This document shows positions 1 to 5,195 of a DNA stretch of 9,866 nt, in pieces. Location: the NCBI GenBank assembly GCA_964494395.1, contig CAZBTI010000132.1, positions 1 to 9,866 of the forward strand, given 5' to 3'. The translations under genes were made by a program, and so were the position numbers. The stretch is from SHLQ01 sp964494395 (lineage in GTDB: Bacteria; Actinomycetota; Acidimicrobiia; Acidimicrobiales; SHLQ01). The notes beneath the pieces are model-generated. The model was not told the DNA's origin and made no database searches. It saw only the letters and a program-made list of their open reading frames with translations. Numbering within the stretch: the stretch's first letter is position 1; every line of letters starts with the position of its first letter.

Positions 1-14
1 TACCTGGAAAACAC

Positions 15-1469
15 ATGCCAACAATTCTCATCGCAGACATAAATCCTGAAACTCTATCCGGCATCGAGAAAGTGGCGGCGGACTCTGAGTTGGCAGTTTT
101 GGTTGCTCAAGATGCTTCTGAGCTGATTGCCAAAGCAAATGATGAGCAGGTTGAAGTCGTTATTCTCGATGTCGAGTTTGAATCCAACTCTGGTCTTGAG
201 TTGTATCAACAACTTGCTGAAGCGGATCAACACCTGCCGGTGATTCTGGTTGCCAACAAAGCCAACAGTCGCCAAGCGATCGAAGCCACAAAGCTTGGTG
301 CGTTGGATTATCTGGTTAAGCCATTAGATGAAAACGAATTGCGACGTGCGATTGCCCGGGCGCTGGAGATCCGATATTTTGCCGCTGAGCCAATCACGCT
401 CAATCCAGATTCGCCAGTCGATGAAGATGGCGATGCGATGATTGGGCAATGTCTGGCGATGCAGGATGTTTACAAGTCGATTGGCCGCGTGGCGAGTCAA
501 TCTGTCGCGGTTCTCGTTCGCGGAGAAAGCGGAACTGGAAAAGAATTGGTTGCCAGAGCGATTTTTCAGTTTGGCAACCGTAGCGACGAGTCATTCATGG
601 CGATCAATTGCGCCGCCATTCCTGATGCGCTTTTGGAAAGCGAACTGTTCGGTCACGAAAAGGGTTCTTTCACTGGTGCAGATCGTCAACGGATTGGAAA
701 GTTTGAACAGTGTGACAACGGCACTTTGTTCCTTGATGAAATCGGCGACATGTCAATGGTGCTGCAAAGCAAACTTCTTCGCGTACTTCAGGAGCAGACG
801 TTTGAACGGGTCGGCGGAAGTCAGACGATCAAAACCAACGTGCGATTGATTTCGGCCACGCACCGAAATCTTGAAGAGATGGTGAGTGCTGGTCAGTTTC
901 GAGGGGATCTGTTCTACCGGCTCAACGGTTACACAATTGACATTCCGCCGCTTCGCGAACGCGATGGCGATATGATTTATCTGCTTGAGCACTTTCGGCA
1001 GGTTGCCAACGAGGAACTCGGCAAGTCAGTCAATCGGTTTTCGCCTGAGTCGATCGAACGCCTTCAGAAATACGATTGGCCCGGCAATGTTCGCGAGTTT
1101 CAAAGTGTTGTCAGACGTTCGGTTTTGCAGACAACAGGTAAAGTGGTGATTCCCGATTTCTTGCCAAAATTCGGAACGTCAACTCCGGTGGTTGAGGCAG
1201 CCAACGACATGACTGTTGAAGCCTCGCTTAAATCTGAAATTGAAAGCTTGGTGCAGCAGAAAATCCAGTCTGGCGAGTCAGATGTTTACGACACTGTTAT
1301 TGAACGAATCGAACGCGAGTTGATCACTCAGGTCTTGGAAACAACGCAAGGCAATCAGGCTGAAGCCGCCAGCATACTTGGGATCACTCGCACGACGTTG
1401 AGAAGCAAGATCAAAAAACTTGGCATTCAAATCAACCGCAGCATTGCCACCCGCATTGAAGACGACTAA
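15..1469 (+). CDS. Sigma-54-dependent response regulator (NtrC/AtoC type: receiver, AAA+, Fis HTH)
   Basis: A 484-residue bacterial enhancer-binding protein that should remodel RNA polymerase-sigma-54 using ATP. A receiver domain (about 1-118) is followed by the sigma-54 AAA+ domain (about 143-375) and a Fis-type helix-turn-helix (about 436-471). Visible AAA+ motifs are Walker A GESGTGKE at 170-177, the sigma-54 contact loop as GSFTGA at 217-222 (usual form GAFTGA), Walker B GTLFLDEI at 236-243, FRGDLFYRL at 295-303 and sensor II WPGNVRE at 355-361. In the receiver, the phospho-acceptor is D52 and the conserved lysine is K102, but only one residue of the usual acidic pair is seen (D8, preceded by Ala) and the conserved Thr/Ser after beta-4 is Ala (A80). 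Phosphorylation control may therefore be altered. The ATG at 15 fits the start of receiver strand beta-1 and has a weak GGA upstream, although the frame stays open to the window edge. Several sigma-54-type promoters lie 2-5 kb away; a direct link is inference. Confidence 0.95.
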   Translation: MPTILIADINPETLSGIEKVAADSELAVLVAQDASELIAKANDEQVEVVILDVEFESNSGLELYQQLAEADQHLPVILVANKANSRQAIEATKLGALDYLVKPLDENELRRAIARALEIRYFAAEPITLNPDSPVDEDGDAMIGQCLAMQDVYKSIGRVASQSVAVLVRGESGTGKELVARAIFQFGNRSDESFMAINCAAIPDALLESELFGHEKGSFTGADRQRIGKFEQCDNGTLFLDEIGDMSMVLQSKLLRVLQEQTFERVGGSQTIKTNVRLISATHRNLEEMVSAGQFRGDLFYRLNGYTIDIPPLRERDGDMIYLLEHFRQVANEELGKSVNRFSPESIERLQKYDWPGNVREFQSVVRRSVLQTTGKVVIPDFLPKFGTSTPVVEAANDMTVEASLKSEIESLVQQKIQSGESDVYDTVIERIERELITQVLETTQGNQAEAASILGITRTTLRSKIKKLGIQINRSIATRIEDD

Positions 1470-1497
1470 TGAACCAATGATGGAAATTGGGCACGAG

Positions 1498-1830
1498 CTA
1501 TTCGAGACGTTCAATCGAGTCGGTAAACTCTGCCAACAAATACAGAAACGTGACACGCCGAACCGGGTAGACATCTCGCATCGCATGGCACACTTTCTTG
1601 ATTCCTATTTCGCCACAGGAAGAATCGAGCCCAAGAAAGTCTCGTGCGAATCGGTCGCGGATTTGAATCAGCTCAATTTTGCTTGAGCATGGCACGTTCT
1701 CGGAGCAACCGTTCGCGTTACAGTATGTCTGGATCTTTGTGATCACAGCCAAACTTGGTTCCTCTACGAATTTCCTAATGTTTAAGACATGTTTTTCAAC
1801 GTCTTGGCTTAGCTTAATTTTAGCTGACAC
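1498..1830 (-). CDS. DUF2853-family small protein
   Basis: A 110-residue soluble protein of unknown function. Its C-terminal two thirds follow the DUF2853 pattern as I remember it: a CS-x-K-x-EL helix start (CSSKIEL), an F-x-x-x-x-LGL segment (FARDFLGL), a conserved IxxVCxxM stretch (IKKVCHAM) and an arginine-aromatic-YLL helix (RRVTFLYLL). There is no signal peptide or membrane segment. I prefer the GTG at 1830 because GGAG sits 6 nt upstream of it. A TTG at 1842 in the same frame would add four residues but has no Shine-Dalgarno, and no ATG exists between it and the upstream stop. The gene follows the GshB-like ligase by 70 nt on the same strand, so it is probably the last gene of that unit. 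It converges with the response regulator, with only 28 nt between the stop codons and no terminator hairpin in that gap. The family assignment rests on motif memory, not a search. Confidence 0.8.
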   Translation of the reverse strand: MSAKIKLSQDVEKHVLNIRKFVEEPSLAVITKIQTYCNANGCSENVPCSSKIELIQIRDRFARDFLGLDSSCGEIGIKKVCHAMRDVYPVRRVTFLYLLAEFTDSIERLE

Positions 1831-1900
1831 GGAGTGCTCCAAAACAAGAATTGAGTTTGACGAACAACTGGATATTGATTTAAAGGTATTGAGCCGTTAA

Positions 1901-2875
1901 CTATTTGAGCAACTTCTGAATGACGTTTTGAATTTGCTGGTGGCTTAACCCAAGATCCTGCAAGCCACTGGGACTGAACACGTTGACTTCGACGATCTTC
2001 TCACCAACTAAATCCAGTCCAGCGAATCGAATTCCGTCTTTGCTGATCAATTTGGCAATCTTCTTGCAGATGGATGTTTGTTTTTTTGTCAACTCAACTG
2101 GACTCGCTGTACCGCCGAGCGAAATGTTACTTCGCATTTCACCTGGAGCCGGAGTGCGGCGAATTCCTGTTGGTTTTTCGGAGTAGATCAATTCTTTGTC
2201 GAGCGTCAAAACACGAATGTCTCCATCGACGGCTTCGGGAACGTACTCTTGAACAACGAGGTAACCCGTTCTGCCGAGAATGTCGACGACTTGCCGAGTG
2301 TTAAGCGAGTCGTAACCGTCCAAGAAAAAGACGTCTCGTCCTTGAGAACCCATCAACGGCTTCATCACAAACGGCCCGTCGATTTCCTTTGCAAAAGTCT
2401 CTACGCTTTTGAGAGAGTGGCAGATCATCGTTTTTGGCACGAACTCATCGGGTAAGCAAACCGTATAAAGCTTGCTTGACGATTTTTGAAGCCCTACGGG
2501 ACTGTTGATAATCTGCACGCCATTGTCGTAGGCCAGCCGCATGACTTCCAAAGCCAGTCGATGGGCCCAACTGCGAACGATGTCTTTTCCCGGTGCGGTG
2601 CGGATGAAAATTCCGGCGACTTCCAAAAGATCCAACCGCCGAACCTTGCCCTTAGCCATTTGCTTGGCAAGCTTTTTGGTTGTGCTGATTTCCGATCGAG
2701 TCGGAAGCTCCAACGCTTCGGCAAACAGACTTGTCGAACTAGTTGCTTGCAAATGAACAACATCAGTCACGAACACAGGATGGCCCAGTTGGTGACAAGC
2801 CAACATCAATGTCGACGTCGTGTTGTCAGGTTTGATGGCCCAGCGGTCGTTGAGCAGAAACAGTACTGGCTTCAT
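1901..2875 (-). CDS. GshB-like ATP-grasp ligase (first copy)
   Basis: A 324-residue protein with the layout and length of prokaryotic glutathione synthetase (about 315 residues): an N-terminal substrate-binding domain, then an ATP-grasp domain. Motifs include IRTAPGKD at 91-98 (position of the GshB MRKDPP segment), the ATP-binding lysine loop KPLMGSQGRDV at 172-182, QEYVPE at 209-214, DGDIRVL at 217-223, RSNISLGG at 248-255, GLDLVG at 286-291 and the metal-binding EVNVFSPSG at 296-304. All expected ATP and Mg ligands seem present, so it is likely an active carboxylate-amine ligase. Whether the substrate is gamma-Glu-Cys plus Gly is unknown: no gamma-glutamylcysteine synthetase is in the window, and the N-terminal domain is not closely like E. 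coli GshB. The ATG at 2875 has no Shine-Dalgarno, but an in-frame stop 12 nt upstream rules out a longer start. It lies 44 nt after the UspA-like gene and is a clear paralogue of the ligase at 8722-9726. Confidence 0.88.
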   Translation of the reverse strand: MKPVLFLLNDRWAIKPDNTTSTLMLACHQLGHPVFVTDVVHLQATSSTSLFAEALELPTRSEISTTKKLAKQMAKGKVRRLDLLEVAGIFIRTAPGKDIVRSWAHRLALEVMRLAYDNGVQIINSPVGLQKSSSKLYTVCLPDEFVPKTMICHSLKSVETFAKEIDGPFVMKPLMGSQGRDVFFLDGYDSLNTRQVVDILGRTGYLVVQEYVPEAVDGDIRVLTLDKELIYSEKPTGIRRTPAPGEMRSNISLGGTASPVELTKKQTSICKKIAKLISKDGIRFAGLDLVGEKIVEVNVFSPSGLQDLGLSHQQIQNVIQKLLK

Positions 2876-2919
2876 TGGAGAAGATTAGGTTCGATAGGCG
2901 AGCAAAATATTCTGCGTCG

Positions 2920-3330
2920 TTAGCTGCTGGATGGTGTCAGTGAAATGTCAGACGTCCGATCGTCATCGAGCAGGTGAATTTCACAGGTTACGTTAGGATG
3001 TAGTTGCTCGGAAAAGAGCCGCCAGCCACTTTCCTCTTCGCTTTTGGCTCCGAGCATGATCATGTCGATTTGCTCAGACTTGGCGACTTTGCCCACGGCT
3101 TCAGTTGGGCTTCCAGTAACGACAAACCCGCTCACGGCAATGTCGTATTCTTGAACGGCCTCTTCAAAAATCTCGATTGCCGTTTCCCCTCGCCTGTAAC
3201 TTTCCGAGTTAAATTTTGGAACTACAAAAAGAACAAGGATGTCTGCCTTCAATGAATCAGCAATATCGCCGATTCGGTAAGCGGCGTCGCTTGAGACCGA
3301 CCAGTGGATCACGGGAACCAGGATTTTCAT
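2920..3330 (-). CDS. Universal stress protein (UspA)-like protein
   Basis: A 136-residue cytoplasmic protein with the Usp fold signature: N-terminal strand MKILVPV, a helix, strand ILVLFVVP at 31-38, a central helix, the VVTGSPTEAVGKVAKSEQIDMIMLGAK core at about 70-96, and a closing CEIHLL strand at 116-121. The ATP-binding Gly-rich motif of MJ0577-type Usps (G-2x-G-9x-G-S/T) is absent: GAKSEEESGW at 94-103 is followed by an unrelated loop, and the early Asp of DGS is replaced (VIHWS). This suggests a non-ATP-binding, UspA-class member. The last 15 residues are an acidic then Ser-rich tail. The ATG at 3330 has only a weak GAG 6 nt upstream. It is the first gene of a minus-strand unit with the GshB-like ligase and DUF2853 protein. 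An intrinsic terminator sits 16 nt upstream of its start, so expression probably requires read-through. Confidence 0.88.
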   Translation of the reverse strand: MKILVPVIHWSVSSDAAYRIGDIADSLKADILVLFVVPKFNSESYRRGETAIEIFEEAVQEYDIAVSGFVVTGSPTEAVGKVAKSEQIDMIMLGAKSEEESGWRLFSEQLHPNVTCEIHLLDDDRTSDISLTPSSS

Positions 3331-3346
3331 GGCGAACTCTTGTAGG

Positions 3347-3379
3347 AAAAAGCCGGAGCCGACAATCGTCGACTCCAGC
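3347..3379 (-). terminator. Intrinsic terminator in the leader of the UspA-like gene
   Basis: On the minus strand a 12-bp stem (3379-3368 with 3363-3352) closes a 4-nt GATT loop and runs straight into five Ts (3351-3347). Two of the pairs are G-U wobbles (3372 with 3359, 3377 with 3354) that hold only in minus-strand RNA. The opposite strand would have A-C mismatches and has no T tract, so the direction is clear. It ends 16 nt before the UspA-like ATG, leaving no room for a promoter in between. This is therefore either an attenuator for the operon or the end of an upstream minus-strand RNA. Confidence 0.75.
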
Positions 3380-3615
3380 CATAAATGTGGTGGGTCATCT
3401 ACCGGTCAAAAGACGTTCGGAAGACTCATACCACCGACGATTCACTTTGTTGGTTGAACCAGCACGGCAAGGCTTTGCCATAACAGGAAAAGACGCAAGA
3501 CAAAGGGCGTCGCCAATCTTATGTCACGATTTTGTACTCTTTATTTTTGTGGGCAGGACGTACCTTGCCAGATAATGTTTGAACACGAAACTCTTGACTA
3601 ACATCAGCGACGCCC

Positions 3616-3645
3616 AATCGGAAAACTGGATTCTGAATTCCGATT
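3616..3645. repeat. 8-bp perfect inverted repeat, candidate activator site
   Basis: AATCGGAA at 3616-3623 and TTCCGATT at 3638-3645 are perfect reverse complements separated by 14 bp. It lies about 57-86 bp upstream of the start expected from the plus-strand sigma-54-type element at 3675, a distance suited to an enhancer-binding-protein site. It also lies within the predicted minus-strand leader, where it could fold as a hairpin. The function is inferred from position only. Confidence 0.35.
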
Positions 3646-3669
3646 TGAGTTTGTCTGGCCAACATGCAA

Positions 3670-3686
3670 TACAAATGGCGTGCCAA
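3670..3686 (-). promoter_or_regulatory. Sigma-54-type promoter toward the UspA-like operon
   Basis: Read on the minus strand this is TTGGCACGCCATTTGTA. The -24 block TTGGCACG matches the consensus fully, and the -12 block reads TTGTA instead of TTGCA, with the normal 10-nt spacing between the GG and the G-T pair. The expected start is near 3659, giving a leader of about 330 nt before the UspA-like ATG. The -12 C-to-T change may weaken it. It overlaps an opposing element on the plus strand. Confidence 0.5.
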
Positions 3687-3691
3687 TTGCT
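3675..3691 (+). promoter_or_regulatory. Sigma-54-type promoter toward the MgtE_N-like gene
   Basis: ATGGCGTGCCAATTGCT has GG at 3677-3678 and GC at 3689-3690 with exactly 10 nt between them, a perfect TTGCT -12 block and a TGGC-G -24 block that departs from TGGCACG at two positions. The expected start is near 3702, about 148 nt before the MgtE_N-like ATG. It overlaps the minus-strand element on the other face of the same DNA. Confidence 0.45.
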
Positions 3692-3849
3692 AACTTCGTC
3701 AAAAGTTTCTCCGCTACAAATCCGGCCTGCGTAAAACCGTGCAAAACGACAGGTCGCTGCGGTTGTACCGTTGTTAGCAATACCTAGATGCCCTGTTAGC
3801 TTTCAAATCCGAATCAACAATTGCCCCGCGTGGTCAGTTTTTAACCACC

Positions 3850-4149
3850 ATGAAAAGCCCTAAAACCTTTATGACTGAAGCCACACCAACCATTTCGATG
3901 CCGTTTGACTTGGACGCCGCACTGCATAATGCCGAGCAGCTAATCGAAGCCAGCGAGATGGATAGTGCCGATCAATTCCTGACGGGGCTAAGCCCAGCCA
4001 ACCGTTTGATCCTGCTTTCTCGATTGCCTCGCGAGCAACGACGCAGGTTGTTCGAAGGGCTAACGGCGGAAAAAGTAGCTGATTATTTACATGACATTCC
4101 CGAGGTTCCAGCCAGCGACACGGTCACCAATGTAACAAACCGTTTGTAA
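3850..4149 (+). CDS. Stand-alone MgtE_N-like domain protein
   Basis: A 99-residue soluble protein whose middle (about 22-88) resembles the intracellular N domain of the Mg2+ transporter MgtE: repeated helices with a leucine-proline rhythm such as GLSPANRLILLSRLP, REQRRRLFEGL and AEKVADYLHDIP. Full MgtE continues with CBS domains and five membrane helices. Here a TAA stop follows, and none of the three plus-strand frames downstream shows a CBS or membrane segment, so this is a free-standing domain or a remnant. As a free domain it could be a small helical adaptor; that is inference. The ATG at 3850 lacks a Shine-Dalgarno and sits just after a small GTGGT/ACCAC inverted repeat (3830-3848) that could mask it. 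An internal ATG at 3871 is a possible alternative start. A sigma-54-type element lies about 175 bp upstream. The family call rests on pattern resemblance only. Confidence 0.65.
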   Translation: MKSPKTFMTEATPTISMPFDLDAALHNAEQLIEASEMDSADQFLTGLSPANRLILLSRLPREQRRRLFEGLTAEKVADYLHDIPEVPASDTVTNVTNRL

Positions 4150-4287
4150 GCCAACACAAGCTCATTTTCCCACTACGAAGTGCAGTACACTGACGTTGTT
4201 GATCAAGTTGGCGGAAACAATCCGGGCATGCTTTTAGGTGTGCTGAGGCTATTAGTGACAGCGTATAGTTTTCGCTGTTTTCAAATA

Positions 4288-4304
4288 TTGGCACAGCCAT
4301 TGCT
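4288..4304 (+). promoter_or_regulatory. Sigma-54 promoter of the lysine-rich protein gene
   Basis: TTGGCACAGCCATTGCT matches the -24/-12 consensus (TTGGCACG-N4-TTGCA/T) at all but one of the fixed positions. GG is at 4290-4291 and GC at 4302-4303, with exactly 10 nt between. The predicted start is near 4315, 72 nt before the ATG at 4387. A small inverted repeat CGGA-N5-TCCG at 4212-4224, about 90-100 bp upstream of the start, could be an activator site. Confidence 0.8.
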
Positions 4305-4386
4305 TTGCACGAAAGCGTCGCAAGTCTTTCCTCGAACGACCGTTCAAAACTTGATGGCAATGAAACGTATTTTGTTGGAGAAACAA

Positions 4387-4524
4387 ATGCCCACAAAAGC
4401 AAAAGCGAAACCCAAGACCAAAACTGCAAAGAAAACCAAGAAGCCTGCGGCTGTTAAAGCGAAGGCAACTAAAACCAGCAAAAAGGCGGTTAAAAAGCCA
4501 GCCAAATCAAAGAAGGCAGCTTAG
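4387..4524 (+). CDS. Lysine-rich histone H1-like small protein
   Basis: A 45-residue protein made almost only of Lys, Ala, Thr, Pro, Val and Ser, in KAKAKPK / KKPAAVKAKATK / KKAVKKPAKSKK blocks. This is the composition of histone H1 C-terminal tails and of bacterial Hc1/Hc2-type nucleoid proteins. It should be disordered, very basic and bind nucleic acid without sequence specificity. The start at 4387 is chosen because GGAG lies about 8 nt upstream and the low-complexity protein begins there. The frame is open back to 4180, but that upstream part would translate Cys- and Leu-rich sequence unlike a protein domain and would span the sigma-54 promoter. It has its own sigma-54 promoter (4288) and a terminator after the stop (4556), so it looks like a single-gene unit induced under sigma-54 control. 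Its role in compaction or stress is inference. Confidence 0.82.
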   Translation: MPTKAKAKPKTKTAKKTKKPAAVKAKATKTSKKAVKKPAKSKKAA

Positions 4525-4555
4525 CCTTCAACCATTCTCAACTGACGTTGACCAG

Positions 4556-4585
4556 AAAGCCGCTTCGAATTCGAAGTGGCTTTTT
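4556..4585 (+). terminator. Rho-independent terminator after the lysine-rich gene
   Basis: A 13-bp stem (4557-4569 with 4570-4582) has one G-U pair (4562 with 4577). The tip of the stem, GAATTC, would open to form the loop, and the 3' side runs into five Ts at 4581-4585. It starts about 32 nt after the stop codon at 4522-4524. The stem can also form in minus-strand RNA, but only the plus direction has the long T run placed correctly. Confidence 0.8.
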
Positions 4586-4752
4586 GCGTTGGATCATCGA
4601 GTCGATCTGAAAACGGAGTCGCTATCACTCACTCCCCGTCCAAGCCTGAGCAAAGATTGACCAACGAGATCAAGCTCTGTGCTGCCGTCGTGGATACTTC
4701 CCAAGATGGCTCCTGCAAATGTTGGTTTACTGAGAAATAAAAATGATTTTGT

Positions 4753-4769
4753 TTGGCACGAGGAATGCA
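4753..4769 (+). promoter_or_regulatory. Sigma-54 promoter upstream of the acidic ORF and PP2C gene
   Basis: TTGGCACGAGGAATGCA has a perfect TTGGCACG -24 block and an ATGCA -12 block (consensus TTGCA). GG at 4755-4756 and GC at 4767-4768 are exactly 10 nt apart. The predicted start is near 4780, 49 nt before the ATG at 4829. It may also drive the PP2C gene, since no other clear promoter was found before 5196. The rest of the 304-nt gap 4525-4828 holds the terminator at 4556 and a weak inverted repeat at 4614-4638 (about -166 to -142), but no gene that I can support. Confidence 0.75.
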
Positions 4770-4828
4770 ATTGGCCTTTCAAGACTCAATCAGAAACGAG
4801 TCGGCAATCTTTTTGTTCGAGGCAAAAA

Positions 4829-5065
4829 ATGTCACGTGAAAATAAAAAAGCGTCTGGCAAACAGTGGAACCGAAGCCTATCCAATCGAAATAAGGACTTG
4901 GAAATGAAGACACGATCACAATACCGGTTGGAACGAGTTCGAATCGCCGATGATGACTTCCAAATTGACTTTGATATGTATGTAGATCGTGACGACGATG
5001 ATTCTCGTCACCTGGATGGAGACGATTGGGATAATGTTGATCGAGAGCATGAGAGTGCCACCTAG
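4829..5065 (+). CDS. Small bipolar (basic N-terminus, acidic C-terminus) hypothetical protein
   Basis: A 78-residue protein that I do not recognise. The first 39 residues are basic and polar (rich in Lys, Arg, Asn, Ser). The remainder is strongly acidic, with DDD at 41-43, DRDDDDS at 53-59 and GDDWDNVDREHE at 64-75. There is no signal peptide, membrane segment or Cys. The ATG at 4829 is preferred because GAGG lies 6 nt upstream and the predicted sigma-54 transcript starts 49 nt before it. A second start at 4904 (53 residues, AGGA 7 nt upstream) is nearly as good. The frame is open further upstream to 4679, but that part crosses the promoter. It could be an acidic partner of the lysine-rich protein next door, though only proximity and charge support that. 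The chance that it is not translated and is instead the 5' leader of the PP2C gene is real. Confidence 0.5.
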   Translation: MSRENKKASGKQWNRSLSNRNKDLEMKTRSQYRLERVRIADDDFQIDFDMYVDRDDDDSRHLDGDDWDNVDREHESAT

Positions 5066-5094
5066 CTTTACGACGATCGACACGAATACAACGT

Positions 5095-5138
5095 GTGGCC
5101 GGGGTGGACGGTGAATTTCACTTTGAGACCGCGGCCAC
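5095..5138. repeat. Inverted repeat / stem-loop before the PP2C gene
   Basis: GTGGCCGGGGT at 5095-5105 pairs with ACCGCGGCCAC at 5128-5138 over 11 positions with one mismatch. Inside the loop, a second small repeat pairs GTGAA (5111-5115) with TTCAC (5117-5121). No T tract follows, so it is not an ordinary terminator. It lies between the small acidic ORF (stop at 5065) and the PP2C start (5196), where it could act as an RNA processing or stability element or an operator. Confidence 0.5.
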
Positions 5139-5195
5139 GGCGACGAGTTCAAGCGGATACGAAAGTGTTCCAATCACGTTTGGGAAACAAAGAGA

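Larger units (their letters stand above)
3347..3659 (-). ncRNA. Candidate structured leader RNA or small RNA upstream of the UspA-like operon
   Basis: The 519-nt gap 3331-3849 has no convincing gene. On the minus strand, the stretch between a predicted sigma-54 start near 3659 and the terminator tail at 3347 (about 313 nt) is rich in potential pairing. It holds an 8-bp perfect hairpin (3645-3638 with 3623-3616), a 9-bp perfect long-range pair (3615-3607 with 3513-3505), a GGCAA/TTGCC hairpin (3479-3466) and the terminator. An upstream segment (3442-3435) is also fully complementary over 8 nt to the terminator's 5' arm and loop (3371-3364), a possible antiterminator. A 26-codon ORF beginning with ATG at 3604 could be a leader peptide but has no clear ribosome site. 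No known riboswitch was recognised. Confidence 0.35.

Noticed and set aside
1420..1686. Plus-strand 88-residue open frame bridging the two convergent genes
   Set aside because: It overlaps the end of the response regulator and runs antisense to the DUF2853-type gene, which has family motifs and a ribosome site.
2486..2923. Plus-strand 145-residue open frame
   Set aside because: It is antisense to the GshB-like ligase, whose motifs are intact; the translation shows no recognisable domain.
3549..3570. Another sigma-54-like element (GTGGGCAGG...CCTTGCC)
   Set aside because: The GG to GC spacing is 9 nt rather than 10 and the -24 block is poor.
3216..3575. Plus-strand 119-residue open frame over the UspA-like start and leader
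   Set aside because: Arg/Ser-rich translation typical of antisense reading; it crosses the UspA-like gene and the terminator hairpin.
4304..4322. Sigma-54-like TTTGCACG block just after the 4288 promoter
   Set aside because: It lacks the -24 GG and has no GC at the required spacing.
4180..4386. A longer form of the lysine-rich protein starting at 4180
   Set aside because: It would span the near-consensus sigma-54 promoter and translate unrelated Cys/Leu-rich sequence. The ATG at 4387 has a good ribosome site.
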